Positions 39,162 to 50,125 are shown, numbered from the stretch's first letter. The stretch is DNA of 64,000 bases from Bacillus sp. KH172YL63 (GCF_011398925.1 NZ_AP022842.1:2716001-2780000); one strand, 5' to 3'. The notes: a model not told the origin generated them from the sequence alone. Translations and numbers: made by a program.

Positions 39162-42100
39162 CTATTTTTTTGTATTGATATAAAGCTTTCCTGCCGCTTG
39201 TTTGGTTGTGACATTACCATATTCATCTTTCACCTTTACTTCAATGACTGCCCCGGGTGCCTTCACATTTGAGGTGGCTGTGTAGTATCCAGTGTAATGT
39301 CCCTGTGAGGTTTCCATCATTGGCAGTTCAGTGGCGTTTGTTACTTGACCGGCATTTGTCAGAGGCATGTGAATGACAAATGTCGCATCCAGACCAGGCT
39401 CACTGTCAAATTCGATTTTGACGGATTCACCCTTTTTCAGCTCTTTATCCTCTCCTGGGAGAAGGTTTTCAATTTCAATGTCCCCAAATTTCGCGTAAAC
39501 TGTTACACGTTTTTTCTTTTTGTTCCCTGCTTTATCTTTCGCAACAACCTGGATGACATTTTCACCTTCATCCAAAAGGATTCGATGACTAAATTCGCCG
39601 TCGCTGACCGACGCTTTCTCTCCGTTCACTTTTACCCATGCCAGATTTTCATCCATGACCGTTCCTTCGACCGTAATGGCCTCCCGGTTCGTTTTCATGT
39701 CATGTTCCGGTGAAGTGATGGAGAGTTCTGGCTTGACTTGATCAAGCATGATCGTAATCGCATCCGATGGACCAGTCATTCCCTGTTCAGTTGCTGCCTT
39801 GGCGGTTAATACATTCTCACCTTCATGCAGTGAAACATCAAGTGAAAATGTTCCATCCTCAGCTGTGTCGGCAGTACCTGCTTTCTCATCACCATTAAAG
39901 AGGTGAACGGTCGTTGTCGGTGCAGAGGTCCCTTCCACTGTAACCGAATCTTTATTGGTGAAAGATCCATCCTTCGGTGAAGTGATGACCGGTGCAGTCA
40001 CTTCATAATTCACCGTGGCACGGATCATGTAGTTCCCTTCATCCTCCGGGGACGGAGACCATGCTCCACCAACGAATTGCCAGCTTCTGGCTGCATTTTC
40101 ACCATCCTCATCCGTCCCAAGTCCAGGGGCATTCGGATTAGGTGCAGACTGGATGTACACCATGTAGAAGTCTCCATCAACCATGATGCCATGTTCGCTG
40201 AGATCAACATGTGTCCACTCGCCGTTTCGAAGAGCAGTGCCATCGAACGGTCCTGCAATTTTCTTCCCTGGGGCTCCGTCAGGTCCAGATGCATCATATA
40301 CGGCTACCTTGAATGCAGTCCCACCAGGTACCGGCCATTCTGTATTCCAGAAGCGGAACAACCCGCCAGTCACAAGGGCCGTCTCATTTCCTTCTTCAAG
40401 GGACATCTTCACAGCCCAGCCGTTTCCTGCATCATAGAATGCACGTGCATTTTCAGCTGTGCCATCATCATAGCCTATCTCCCCTGGATACCCGATGAAT
40501 GGTTCCAGAGATGCATCGGCGGTTGTCACTTCCCCGCCTTCAACCGTGACACTCAATTCCTTACTATAGTAGTAAGGCGCAACCACCTTCAGGGTGTAAT
40601 TCCCTTCGTAAGCTTCTAATTCATATTCCCCATCTGCATTCGTGACTGCAGGCTCTACAACCGCATCTTCAAGAACGAACACAGTTGCACCTTCTACTGG
40701 TTCACCGCTTACTTCGTTGGTCACGGTTCCGGTGATATTCCCTTGAGGGATTTCTTCAAGGGTGAAGTTGGCAGTCGATGTTTGATCGGCATCAATCGTC
40801 ACACGTTGTGATTCTGACTTATAGCCGTATGTGGATGCCTGTAATGTGAAATCCCCTGCTGCATGAGTCATTTCATATGATCCATCTGCCGGATTGGTGT
40901 AGACTGACCGGCCTGTCTCCAATACGCTTACTTCTGCCTGTAACGGAAGGAGTACAGGTGCTGGCCCAGATTCAACCGCCTTTTCATCTTGCTTCACTGC
41001 ATGCTTAAGTGTGATCTTATCCGGGTTCACACTTGGCTTTTTCGACAATGATGATGATTTCTCATCTTTCGACTTCAAACCAAGATTCATCTTCTTAGCT
41101 GGAAGAATGGATTCCGCGCTTAGCTTCACATCATCCAGATACCACCCTTGTTTCGTAACACTCCCATCAGTTGTGACGTTGAACGCCACGTATACACGCT
41201 GACCGGCATATTGACTCAGATCGACTTCTCCTTCGATCCAACCTTCTGTATTGCCATTTACCCTTAGTGCCTGCGTCCACTCTTCTCCATCAGTAGATAC
41301 AAATACATGACCATAATCATAGTTGCGTTCGAGCTCATGCCACTGTTGGAACTGCAGGAAGCTCGCCCCTTCAGGTAAATCGACCGGTGGCATTTGAAGC
41401 GACATATTTGCACTGTTTTCATACGTTCCGCCTAAATTCGTGGCATATGCGTTTTCACCGGAAGCTGCCGTTTCCGGACCACTTGCCGGAACTCCCCGCT
41501 CCCAGCTGTTGCCTGGGCCATACGACGTCCACCCTGCTACCGGGGATTCAAAATCCTGTTCATACCCGACACTGATTCCTGGCAGAAGATTGATCGTGTA
41601 CGTATCCGACTCGACTTCATTTCCACCGAAGTCCATTGCCGTCCATTTATACGTAACCTGGTCACCAGTGAGAGCTTCACCCGGGATGACGGCTTCATAC
41701 GTTCCCGTTCTATAATCGCCTGACGTTCTGGCTGCTTCTATCTGTTCCCATTCACCGTCCTGATTTTGATAGTGAAGGGCGACACTCGTCACGCTTACGT
41801 TATCACTTGCTTCTGCCTGTAATGGCAGATTCATTTCTTTAAATGCTTCTTGTGGTGCTTCATGACTGATGACAGGAGCTTCTGTGTCATCACCTTCCTT
41901 TGAAACCTGTCCTTTCACTTTTCCAATCCCGCTGATAACGGAGGATACAGCGTCAAACGCATTGACCAAACCGTGTCCATACCCGTTATTAGGCGATTCC
42001 GGGAATGTGCCGTCAGTTAACGGTACAGCGGTTGACATCAGAATTTCTTCCAATTCGTCCACTGTCAGGCTTGCATCCACTTGTCGCAATAAAGCTGCAA

Positions 42101-43505
42101 CTGCCGTTACGTGGGGACCAGCCATCGACGTGCCATTCCATCCGCCTTCATAATTGCCACCCGGAACCGAAGAACGAATATTGACACCCGGTGCGGCAAT
42201 CTCCGGCTTTACTTCATCATAAGGAGAAGGTCCCTGCAACGAAAAGCTTCCCAATTGATCATTGATATCCGTTGCACCTGTTGCGAATGATTCTGGATAG
42301 TTGGCAGGATTCGCAATCGAACCTGGTCCACCAGGATTGAATAACGTTGTATTTCCTGCAGAGAACTCAGGGAAAATTTCCGCTGCTCTCCAGGCACTCA
42401 CCATGTCCCGGTACCATTCATCCAGCCCTGCTCCGCCGCCCCATGAGTTATTGACAACATCAGGCGCCATTTCAGGATGGGGATTTCCTTCAGCATCTTT
42501 CGGTGCCAGAATCCATTCTCCTGCTTCCAATAAGTCTACATCCGTTCCACCATCGGCTGTAAACGCCTTAACGGCAATCCACTTGGCACCTGGGGCAACA
42601 CCAATTTGATTACTGCCATCAGGCTCAGAACCGACCATTGTTCCAACAGTATGAGTTCCATGTCCCTGGTCGTCATATGGCGCGCTCTGTCCTGCAGTTG
42701 CATCAAACCAGTTGAATTCATGGTCTGGTGAGTCAGGATTTTGCGGATCATACCCTCTATATTTTTCTTTCAGTGCAGGGTGGTTCCACTGTACTCCGGT
42801 ATCAATCGAAGCGATGACCGTTCCTGCTCCATCGATTCCCATCTCCCAAACAGCCGGCGCTCCAACCCGGTCGATATTCCATTCAATTGAAGCTGGTGTA
42901 TTCGGAGCTTCCTTATTCAATTCTGCTGTAGAAGTTGCCTTCGCCGGCTGGATGATCTGTCTTGTTTCGTTCGGAAGGATTTTCTCAACTTCAGCAAAGG
43001 TCGAAATTTTCTCCATGACTTTCTTCGTACTTGTAACCGCCATTCCGTTTACAACATAGAAGTCTTTGATTTCCTTCACTTCACCTGACTTCTTTTCTTT
43101 CGTTAAGTATTCTTTCACTTGTGCCTGAGATTCAAGGGCTTGGGCTCGAAGTTCAGAGACAACCATATTCCGTTTCAATAACTTCTTACTATTTGCAGAT
43201 AACTTCTGCTTTTTTGCTGTCTCGGACGCTTTTTTGGATATGCTTTCAGCATCAAGCTGATCCTTGAATTTCACTAAGTATGTGACGTGCTTATCTTTTT
43301 TGAACTGCTCTTGCAGTTTTGATGTAATCTTGGCTTGTGGGCTGACTTTCGCTGAATCTTTTGCAGATGTGGATGGTTTTTCTTTCGCAAGGGATATTTG
43401 TGAGGTATTTGCCGCCCCTGCATTCAGTGGAAACATCAAGGGGACAAACATGACTAAGATGAGTACAATGGATAACCATTTTGCTCTGAATTTTCTTTGT
43501 GACAT
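39162..43505 (-). CDS. bpr: Secreted S8 serine protease, bacillopeptidase F type
   Basis: 1447 residues. A signal peptide (hydrophobic core to about residue 33, AGAA) precedes an I9-type propeptide. The S8 domain follows with Asp in SIDTGVQWNHP (about 240), His in GHGTHTVGTMVG (about 285) and Ser in NGTSMAGPHV (about 465). C-terminal parts include an immune-inhibitor-A/MAM-like domain (EQDFESPVAGWTSYGPGNSWERG), two carboxypeptidase-regulatory-like repeats and bacterial Ig-like repeats. There is no LPXTG sorting signal. The ATG at 43505 has GGGAGGG upstream. The name follows domain order; close orthology to bpr is not proved. Confidence 0.85.
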   Translation of the reverse strand: MSQRKFRAKWLSIVLILVMFVPLMFPLNAGAANTSQISLAKEKPSTSAKDSAKVSPQAKITSKLQEQFKKDKHVTYLVKFKDQLDAESISKKASETAKKQKLSANSKKLLKRNMVVSELRAQALESQAQVKEYLTKEKKSGEVKEIKDFYVVNGMAVTSTKKVMEKISTFAEVEKILPNETRQIIQPAKATSTAELNKEAPNTPASIEWNIDRVGAPAVWEMGIDGAGTVIASIDTGVQWNHPALKEKYRGYDPQNPDSPDHEFNWFDATAGQSAPYDDQGHGTHTVGTMVGSEPDGSNQIGVAPGAKWIAVKAFTADGGTDVDLLEAGEWILAPKDAEGNPHPEMAPDVVNNSWGGGAGLDEWYRDMVSAWRAAEIFPEFSAGNTTLFNPGGPGSIANPANYPESFATGATDINDQLGSFSLQGPSPYDEVKPEIAAPGVNIRSSVPGGNYEGGWNGTSMAGPHVTAVAALLRQVDASLTVDELEEILMSTAVPLTDGTFPESPNNGYGHGLVNAFDAVSSVISGIGKVKGQVSKEGDDTEAPVISHEAPQEAFKEMNLPLQAEASDNVSVTSVALHYQNQDGEWEQIEAARTSGDYRTGTYEAVIPGEALTGDQVTYKWTAMDFGGNEVESDTYTINLLPGISVGYEQDFESPVAGWTSYGPGNSWERGVPASGPETAASGENAYATNLGGTYENSANMSLQMPPVDLPEGASFLQFQQWHELERNYDYGHVFVSTDGEEWTQALRVNGNTEGWIEGEVDLSQYAGQRVYVAFNVTTDGSVTKQGWYLDDVKLSAESILPAKKMNLGLKSKDEKSSSLSKKPSVNPDKITLKHAVKQDEKAVESGPAPVLLPLQAEVSVLETGRSVYTNPADGSYEMTHAAGDFTLQASTYGYKSESQRVTIDADQTSTANFTLEEIPQGNITGTVTNEVSGEPVEGATVFVLEDAVVEPAVTNADGEYELEAYEGNYTLKVVAPYYYSKELSVTVEGGEVTTADASLEPFIGYPGEIGYDDGTAENARAFYDAGNGWAVKMSLEEGNETALVTGGLFRFWNTEWPVPGGTAFKVAVYDASGPDGAPGKKIAGPFDGTALRNGEWTHVDLSEHGIMVDGDFYMVYIQSAPNPNAPGLGTDEDGENAARSWQFVGGAWSPSPEDEGNYMIRATVNYEVTAPVITSPKDGSFTNKDSVTVEGTSAPTTTVHLFNGDEKAGTADTAEDGTFSLDVSLHEGENVLTAKAATEQGMTGPSDAITIMLDQVKPELSITSPEHDMKTNREAITVEGTVMDENLAWVKVNGEKASVSDGEFSHRILLDEGENVIQVVAKDKAGNKKKKRVTVYAKFGDIEIENLLPGEDKELKKGESVKIEFDSEPGLDATFVIHMPLTNAGQVTNATELPMMETSQGHYTGYYTATSNVKAPGAVIEVKVKDEYGNVTTKQAAGKLYINTKK

Positions 43506-43960
43506 TAGATTCCCTCCCAATCTTTTTTTGGCTCCTTAGGTAGACCTCCACCTCCTGACATCCCACCAATGGAAAAAAGTAGGTGTTAAACCAAAGATAA
43601 CCAATCAAGATAAGGGAATGTTGTATATTAATGTCGAAATAACTGTTGCTTTTACACATTTAATAGGAAAGTCATATACCTAAGGTTTTCCCATAAGCAT
43701 TTTGCCCCAAAGGTTTTATAACTTCAGGAATAATCCAGGCTATTCTCTTTCTCTATCAGGGTAAAAGGTGGGTATTTAACATCGTTCATCATTTTATTTC
43801 AAAAAAAATGAGTTATTAGTTCGAGGTAGGGTTGTAGACGAACGCCGAAGCAGTCATAAGACCTATTCATGTTTCGCCACTGAACCATATCTTCATCTGA
43901 ATGGCCATTTACCATGTCTTCTTCATACGAAGACATGATATATGATCTATTTCGAAACAA
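43506..43960. other. Intergenic region between bkdB and the subtilase gene
   Basis: About 450 bp without a convincing gene. A spo0A-type box TGTCGAA lies at 43632-43638 and an inverted repeat ATGTCTTC / GAAGACAT at about 43914-43936. I see no promoter I would defend. Confidence 0.4.
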
Positions 43961-43962
43961 AA

Positions 43963-43993
43963 CAAAGGACTAACCCCTCAAGGTTAGTCCTTT
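43963..43993 (-). terminator. Terminator of the bkd operon
   Basis: AAAGGACTAACC / GGTTAGTCCTTT is followed on the minus strand by TGTTTTGTTTC, just after the bkdB stop. Confidence 0.85.
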
Positions 43994-44000
43994 GCCACTA

Positions 44001-45305
44001 TTAATATACTGATGTATTTTCTTTTGTTGTATTTTCTAAAATCTCTTTAACGCGCTGCAAGAATCTACCGCAAACGAGGCCGTCAAGAACGCGGTGATCA
44101 AGCGACATACACAGATTCACCATATCACGAACGGCAATCATTCCGTTGTTCATGACAACCGGACGCTTGACGATCGATTCCACTTGCAGGATCGCTGCTT
44201 GCGGATAATTGATGATACCCATCGATTGTACCGAACCAAATGACCCGGTATTGTTGACAGTAAACGTGCCGCCCTGCATATCCTGGGAAGTTAATTTACC
44301 GCTGCGGACTTTTCCGGCAAGCTCAGTGATTTCTCTTGCAATGCCTTTGATCGTTTTTTCATCCGCATTTTTGATGACAGGAACATACAGCGCATCGTCT
44401 GTTGCCACCGCAATGGAAAGATTGATATCTTTCTTCTGGACGATTTTGTCTCCTGCCCACATCGAGTTGATTTGTGGATATTCTTTTAAAGCTTGAGCCA
44501 CAGCTTTTACGAAGAATGCGAAGAAAGTCAGGTTGAACCCTTCACGCTGTTTAAATTCGTTCTTCAGTGAATTTCTGTAATCAACAAGATTCGTTACATC
44601 CACTTCCATCATCGTCCAGGCGTGAGGCGCTTCATGCTTGCTGCGTACCATATTGGAAGCAATCGCTTTGCGGATACCTGAAACAGGAATTTCGATATCT
44701 CCAGGTACGACTGGTACATTCGCTGCAGGTGCTGAAGGCTTGGCCGGTTGTGCAGGTGCTGACTCTTGAACAGGCGCCTGCTGCGGTGCCGGTGCTGACT
44801 TCTCAGGTGCAGCATCCGCTGCTTTCGGAATGGACCCTGATTCGATGATTTTCTTCAAATCTTTACGTGTGATCCTGCCACCGTTTCCAGTGCCCTCCAC
44901 TTGATTCAGATCAATATCATGCTCTTGGGAAAGCTTTAATACGGCAGGAGAGTATCTTGCTTTATTGCCGCTTTCCTTGTTTGCAGATTGTGATTTCGAT
45001 GCAGTCGTGTCTGCTTTTTCAAGCGATTCTTTCGGAGCTTCTTCACTAGGTGCAGAGCCTCCACCTTCCACTTCGATAGAACAGATGAGCTCCCCTACTT
45101 CAAGGGTGCCCCCTTCTTCAGCGATCAATTCTTTGATCGTGCCTGTGAAAGATGATGGAACTTCTGCATTCACTTTATCCGTTTGTACTTCTGCAATCGG
45201 ATCATATTTATTGACGGTATCACCAGGTGACACCAACCATTTACTGATTGTACCTTCTGTAACACTTTCCCCTAGCTGAGGCATTTTCATATTTTCAATA
45301 CCCAA
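44001..45305 (-). CDS. bkdB: Branched-chain 2-oxoacid dehydrogenase E2, acyltransferase
   Basis: 434 residues. Lipoyl domain (1-75) with the lipoylated Lys44 in QTDKVNAEVPS, a Pro/Ala-rich linker, the E1/E3-binding domain (ARYSPAVLKLSQEHDIDL ... GRITRKDL), a second linker, then the catalytic domain ending with DHRVLDG. It transfers branched acyl groups to CoA as the core of the complex. Last gene of the bkd operon. Confidence 0.95.
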   Translation of the reverse strand: MGIENMKMPQLGESVTEGTISKWLVSPGDTVNKYDPIAEVQTDKVNAEVPSSFTGTIKELIAEEGGTLEVGELICSIEVEGGGSAPSEEAPKESLEKADTTASKSQSANKESGNKARYSPAVLKLSQEHDIDLNQVEGTGNGGRITRKDLKKIIESGSIPKAADAAPEKSAPAPQQAPVQESAPAQPAKPSAPAANVPVVPGDIEIPVSGIRKAIASNMVRSKHEAPHAWTMMEVDVTNLVDYRNSLKNEFKQREGFNLTFFAFFVKAVAQALKEYPQINSMWAGDKIVQKKDINLSIAVATDDALYVPVIKNADEKTIKGIAREITELAGKVRSGKLTSQDMQGGTFTVNNTGSFGSVQSMGIINYPQAAILQVESIVKRPVVMNNGMIAVRDMVNLCMSLDHRVLDGLVCGRFLQRVKEILENTTKENTSVY

Positions 45306-45349
45306 TGAGGAACCCTCCCTACTGTGCGTTTGATGGTTATATAATCGAA

Positions 45350-46333
45350 TTAGAATTCTGCAAGTTCACGCATGGCTTTTTCTACTTTATCCGGATTGAT
45401 CATAAAGTATTTTTCCATTGTCGGTGCATACGGCATGGCAGGTACATCTGGACCCGCAAGTCGTTTAATAGGTGCATCGAGTTCAAATAAGCAGTTTTCA
45501 GCAATGATGGCAGAAACCTCTCCCATGATGCTACCTTCCTTATTATCTTCCGTCACCAGAAGGACTTTACCTGTTTTGGAAGCCGCCTCAATGATTGCCT
45601 CTTTATCTAATGGATAGATCGTGCGCAGATCAAGGATATGAGCTTCAATTCCGTCCTGGGCAAGCTTTTCTGCTGCTTGAAGGGCAAAGTGGACGCACAG
45701 TCCGTAAGTGATGACGGTAATGTCTTCCCCTTCACGCTTCACATCAGCTTTTCCGATTGGCAGCGTGTAATCATCCTCAGGCACTTCCCCTTTGATCAGG
45801 CGGTAAGCACGTTTATGCTCAAAGAACATAACCGGATCTTCATCACGGATGGCCGCTTTCAGCAGTCCTTTCACATCATATGGAGTGGAAGGCATAACGA
45901 TTTTCAATCCTGGCTGGTTGGCAAATACTGCTTCCACGGATTGTGAATGGTAAAGCGCTCCATGAACTCCGCCTCCATAAGGGGCACGGATCACCATCGG
46001 ACAGCTCCAGTCATTGTTCGAACGGTAGCGGATACGCGCTGCTTCAGATATGATCTGGTTGACAGCAGGCATGATGAAATCGGCAAACTGCATCTCAGCA
46101 ATCGGTCTCATTCCGTACATGGCAGCACCGATCCCTACTCCTGCAATCGCAGACTCTGCAAGCGGTGTATCAATGACACGGTCTTCACCAAACTGATCGT
46201 ATAATCCGTGGGTCGCTTTGAACACCCCGCCTTTTTTCCCGACGTCTTCACCAAGGACGAAAACTTTTTCGTCCCTTTCCATTTCTTCTCTAATCGCCAT
46301 AGTCACGGCATCAATATATGAAATTACTGGCAT
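45350..46333 (-). CDS. bkdAB: Branched-chain 2-oxoacid dehydrogenase E1 beta
   Basis: 327 residues, transketolase-like E1 beta chain. Typical segments are GEDVGKKGGVFKATHGL, DTPLAESAIAGVGIGAAMYGMRPIAE and GGGVHGALYHSQS. With E1 alpha it decarboxylates the keto-acids of valine, leucine and isoleucine. It begins 14 nt after bkdAA. Confidence 0.95.
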   Translation of the reverse strand: MPVISYIDAVTMAIREEMERDEKVFVLGEDVGKKGGVFKATHGLYDQFGEDRVIDTPLAESAIAGVGIGAAMYGMRPIAEMQFADFIMPAVNQIISEAARIRYRSNNDWSCPMVIRAPYGGGVHGALYHSQSVEAVFANQPGLKIVMPSTPYDVKGLLKAAIRDEDPVMFFEHKRAYRLIKGEVPEDDYTLPIGKADVKREGEDITVITYGLCVHFALQAAEKLAQDGIEAHILDLRTIYPLDKEAIIEAASKTGKVLLVTEDNKEGSIMGEVSAIIAENCLFELDAPIKRLAGPDVPAMPYAPTMEKYFMINPDKVEKAMRELAEF

Positions 46334-46347
46334 GATTGAATTCCCCC

Positions 46348-47346
46348 TTACTTCTCTTCTGCGTAAACATACTTCATTGCTGATTCTGCTTCAGCATATG
46401 GAGCATTTTCTGCATAATCGGTTGCTTCGTTCACTAGTTTCATAATGCGGTCATTGATATCTTTTTCAATCTCATCATTCATGACGCCTGTTTCTTTCAG
46501 ATAAGCACCGAACGTGATGATTGGATCATTTGTCTTTGCCTTCGCTACTTCATCAGGAGAACGATAGCTTCTGTCATCATCATCCGAAGAGTGTGGGGTT
46601 AAGCGGTAAGAAACCGTTTCAACCAATGTCGGTCCTTCTCCGCGGCGTCCACGGTCCGCAGCTTCTTTCACTGCCTTGTACACTTCGATCGGATCATTCC
46701 CATCTACTGTGATGCCAGGCATTCCATATCCGATCGCACGGTCCGATACATTCTCACAAGCCAATTGCTTTTCAATCGGAACGGAAATCGCATATTTATT
46801 GTTTTCACACATAAAGATAACCGGTAATTTATGTACACCTGCAAAGTTAGCCCCTTCGTGGAAATCTCCCTGGTTGGAAGAGCCTTCACCGAATGTCACA
46901 AACGTAACTAGATCCTTTTTCTCCATTTTACCTGCAAGGGCGATCCCCACTGCATGTGGCACCTGAGTGGTTACCGGAGAGGAACCTGTAACGATGTTGT
47001 TCTTCTTCTGTCCGAAGTGACCAGGCATTTGCCGTCCGCCGGAGTTCGGGTCTTCTGCTTTCGCAAAGCCAGAAAGCATCAGTTCCTTTGCCGTCATCCC
47101 GAATGTTAACACGACACCCATGTCACGGTAGTAAGGAAGCACATAGTCCTTTTCCCGGTCCAGTGCGAATGCTGCACCGACTTGAGCAGCTTCTTGGCCC
47201 TGACACGATATAACAAACGGGATTTTACCCGAACGGTTCAATAACCACATGCGCTCATCGATTTTTCTGGCAAGCAGCATGGTTTCATACATTTCTAACA
47301 CTTTCTCATTGGAAAGCCCTAATTCTTCATGACGATTTTCAGCCAT
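46348..47346 (-). CDS. bkdAA: Branched-chain 2-oxoacid dehydrogenase E1 alpha
   Basis: 332 residues. The thiamine diphosphate motif is GEGSSNQGDFHEGANFAGVHKLPVIFMCENN and the conserved phosphorylation-loop-like region is YRLTPHSSDDDDRSYR. TAGGAGG precedes the ATG. A 120-bp gap with a GCCCCT / AGGGGC inverted repeat separates it from lpdV. Confidence 0.95.
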   Translation of the reverse strand: MAENRHEELGLSNEKVLEMYETMLLARKIDERMWLLNRSGKIPFVISCQGQEAAQVGAAFALDREKDYVLPYYRDMGVVLTFGMTAKELMLSGFAKAEDPNSGGRQMPGHFGQKKNNIVTGSSPVTTQVPHAVGIALAGKMEKKDLVTFVTFGEGSSNQGDFHEGANFAGVHKLPVIFMCENNKYAISVPIEKQLACENVSDRAIGYGMPGITVDGNDPIEVYKAVKEAADRGRRGEGPTLVETVSYRLTPHSSDDDDRSYRSPDEVAKAKTNDPIITFGAYLKETGVMNDEIEKDINDRIMKLVNEATDYAENAPYAEAESAMKYVYAEEK

Positions 47347-47466
47347 ATCATTTTACCTCCTACACGGTCTTATGGTAGGAGAAGGCAGACAAGTTCCGCC
47401 CTTCTCCACTTAGATTGATTGTTTGGTTGTCCAGCCCCTCTAAACTGCAAGGGGCAGATCCTTGTT

Positions 47467-48891
47467 CTACGAGTGAATAGCCTTCCCATCGACAGCGAGC
47501 GCCGCTTCACCAATGGCTTCTGAAAGGGACGGATGCGGATGGATCGTATGCGCAATCTCCCAAGGCGTTGCGTCTAACACTTTGGCAAGTCCAGCTTCTG
47601 AGATCATGTCTGTTACATGCGGACCGATCATATGGACACCAAGGATATCATCCGTGTCTTTGTCTGCGATAATCTTCACGAAACCATCTGATTCTCCGTA
47701 AACAAGCGCTTTTCCGATTGCCCGGAAGCTGAATTTACCAACTTTTAGGTTGTATCCCTGTTCTTTCGCTTCCTGTTCCGTGATTCCGACACTCGCAATT
47801 TCAGGATTGCTGTAGATACACTTTGAAATCAATGAATAGTCAATCGGATGCGGGTTCTCATTTGCCATATGTTCAACCGCGGTGATTCCTTCATGAGAAG
47901 CGACGTGGGCTAATTGAAGTCCGCCGATCACATCTCCGATTGCGTATATGTGGGATTCCTTCGTTTGGAAGAATTGATTGACTTCAATGAAGCCTTTTTC
48001 CACTTTGATATCGGTATTTTCAAGACCGATACCCTCTACGTTTGCCTGACGCCCAACACTTACGAGAATTTTTTCAGCAGTGAAGGATTTTTCTTCGCCT
48101 TTATGCTCTGCTTTGATCGTGACTTCACCGTCCCCTTTATCTAGCGTTTCCGGAAGCACTTTGGCACCTGTGACGATTTTGACGCCTTTTTTCTTCATCA
48201 GGCGCTGCATTTCTTTCGAGATTTCGTGATCTTCCGTCGGGACGATTTTATCAGCGTATTCTACAACGGTTACTTCAACATCAAAGTCAGACAGCATGGA
48301 TGCCCATTCAATACCAATCACTCCGCCCCCGACAATGATGATCGATTTCGGAAGCGATTCAAGTGAAAGCGCTTCATCAGAAGACATGACAAATTCCCCA
48401 TCAATGTCGAGTCCAGGAAGTGAACGGGGTCTCGAACCAGTTGCTACGATCACATTTTTCGGGATCAGCATCGGGTTATCTTCACCGTTGTTCATTTCCA
48501 CGGAAATCGTGCCCGGCATCGGCGAAAAGATGGAAGGACCGAGAATGCGTCCAATTCCTTCAAACACATCGATTTTCCCTTGTTTCATCAGATGCTGCAC
48601 ACCTTTATGAAGCTGTTCGACGATTCCGTCTTTTCTGGATTGAACCTTGCTGAAGTCCAGTTCCACCCCATTGATCTTCACGCCGAAATCTTCACTGTGT
48701 TTGGCTGTTGCGTATACTTCCGCACTGCGCAGAAGGGCTTTACTCGGAATGCACCCTTTATGAAGGCAAGTGCCACCCAGTTTTCCTTTTTCTACGATTG
48801 CTGTTTTTAATCCAAGTTGAGAAGCACGTATGGCGGCAACGTAACCGCCAGTACCTCCACCCAGAATGACTAAATCATACTCTTCTGCCAC
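47467..48891 (-). CDS. lpdV: Dihydrolipoamide dehydrogenase (E3) of the branched-chain complex
   Basis: 474 residues. FAD motif LGGGTGGYVAA, redox disulfide GGTCLHKGCIPSKALL, NAD motif IVGGGVIGIEWAS and C-terminal HPHPSLSE with the catalytic His-Glu pair. It reoxidises the E2 lipoyl groups. The start is a GTG at 48891 with AAGGGGG 8 nt upstream; an ATG at 48936 lacks a site and would add unrelated residues. Confidence 0.94.
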   Translation of the reverse strand: MAEEYDLVILGGGTGGYVAAIRASQLGLKTAIVEKGKLGGTCLHKGCIPSKALLRSAEVYATAKHSEDFGVKINGVELDFSKVQSRKDGIVEQLHKGVQHLMKQGKIDVFEGIGRILGPSIFSPMPGTISVEMNNGEDNPMLIPKNVIVATGSRPRSLPGLDIDGEFVMSSDEALSLESLPKSIIIVGGGVIGIEWASMLSDFDVEVTVVEYADKIVPTEDHEISKEMQRLMKKKGVKIVTGAKVLPETLDKGDGEVTIKAEHKGEEKSFTAEKILVSVGRQANVEGIGLENTDIKVEKGFIEVNQFFQTKESHIYAIGDVIGGLQLAHVASHEGITAVEHMANENPHPIDYSLISKCIYSNPEIASVGITEQEAKEQGYNLKVGKFSFRAIGKALVYGESDGFVKIIADKDTDDILGVHMIGPHVTDMISEAGLAKVLDATPWEIAHTIHPHPSLSEAIGEAALAVDGKAIHS

Positions 48892-48910
48892 TCTTGTTTC
48901 CCCCTTTGAC

Positions 48911-50017
48911 TTAAACTCTTGCTTCCTCTTTAACATTTCCAGGATATACTTTATAGTCTTCTTCTTTACGCAGAACCCTTAAAGCCCCTTCTGCAAGTGC
49001 TTGAAGCTCATTTTCACCAGGCTGGATCACAACGTCCGCTATCCAGTTGATGCGGTCGCTGATTTCTTTCACAAACTCTTTCCCGTAGGCAAGGCCACCG
49101 GTAAGGACAATTGCATCTACCTTGCCGCTTAGAACCGCACTGGCAGAACCGATTTCTTTGGCAATTTGATAAGCCATCGCATCATAGATTGCTTTCGCTT
49201 GATCATCGCCGTTTTCAATCATTTTCTCTACTTTGACGGCATCGTTCGTCCCAAGGTAACCGACCAGGCCGCCTTGTCCGACAAGTTTCTTCATGATTTC
49301 ATCCCGGTAGTAGTCTCCTGAGAAGCATAGGTCAACCAAATCCCCTGCAGGAACGGTGCCTGCCCGTTCAGGACTGAATGGTCCATCACCGTGCAAACCG
49401 TTGTTCACATCCACCACTTTCCCATTTTGATGTGCGCCGACTGTGATACCGCCGCCCATATGGGTGATGATCAGATTGAGTTCTTCGTATTTTTTTCCGA
49501 TTTGTTTCGCGACTCTTCTTGCAACCGCTTTTTGATTCAATGCATGGAAAATACTTTTTCTTTCGATGAGCGAGAATCCTGAAACGCGGGCAAGCTGTTG
49601 TAGCTCATCCACTACGACTGGATCCACGATATATGATGGAATATTTAATCCTGAAGCGATCTCATATGCCAGGATACCGCCTAAATTTGATGCATGCTGA
49701 CCAGAAAATCCTTCTCTTAAATCTTTCAGCATTTCATCATTGACCAGGTATGTGCCACCTTCTATCGGTCTTAGAAGTCCCCCCCGGCCACATACGGCAC
49801 TTAATTTAGAAATATTGATCCCTTCCTCGTCAAGCGTCTGCAGGATCGTCGTTTTACGGAATTCATATTGATCGATTATTGCTGGAAATTCATTGATTTT
49901 GTCTGCATCATGGCGAATCGTCTTTTCAAAAATGGATCGATCATCATCATAGACACCTATTTTGGTCGATGTTGATCCAGGATTAATGACGAGAATTCGA
50001 TGTTTGTTCTCTTGCAC
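48911..50017 (-). CDS. buk: Butyrate kinase (branched-chain fatty acid kinase)
   Basis: 368 residues, acetate/butyrate kinase family: [14 protein letters not shown] (phosphate 1), [23 protein letters not shown] and GAVLSGK-type adenosine motifs. It makes ATP from branched acyl-phosphates. A GTG at 50017 with GGAGG 8 nt upstream is the best start; an ATG at 50032 overlaps that site. Confidence 0.94.
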   Translation of the reverse strand: MQENKHRILVINPGSTSTKIGVYDDDRSIFEKTIRHDADKINEFPAIIDQYEFRKTTILQTLDEEGINISKLSAVCGRGGLLRPIEGGTYLVNDEMLKDLREGFSGQHASNLGGILAYEIASGLNIPSYIVDPVVVDELQQLARVSGFSLIERKSIFHALNQKAVARRVAKQIGKKYEELNLIITHMGGGITVGAHQNGKVVDVNNGLHGDGPFSPERAGTVPAGDLVDLCFSGDYYRDEIMKKLVGQGGLVGYLGTNDAVKVEKMIENGDDQAKAIYDAMAYQIAKEIGSASAVLSGKVDAIVLTGGLAYGKEFVKEISDRINWIADVVIQPGENELQALAEGALRVLRKEEDYKVYPGNVKEEARV

Positions 50018-50125
50018 TGTTGTTACCTCCATTTGGGTAGCTGTATTGTCATGTTTTTCACGTAGAAAATTCCCCCTATGACAGATAACCCCTTACTCTT
50101 TACTTGTTCGTATTTACAGGGAAGA

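Noticed and set aside
43632-43638. 0A box upstream of the subtilase gene as proof of Spo0A control
   Set aside because: A single 7-bp match in AT-rich DNA is expected by chance; only noted in the intergenic entry.
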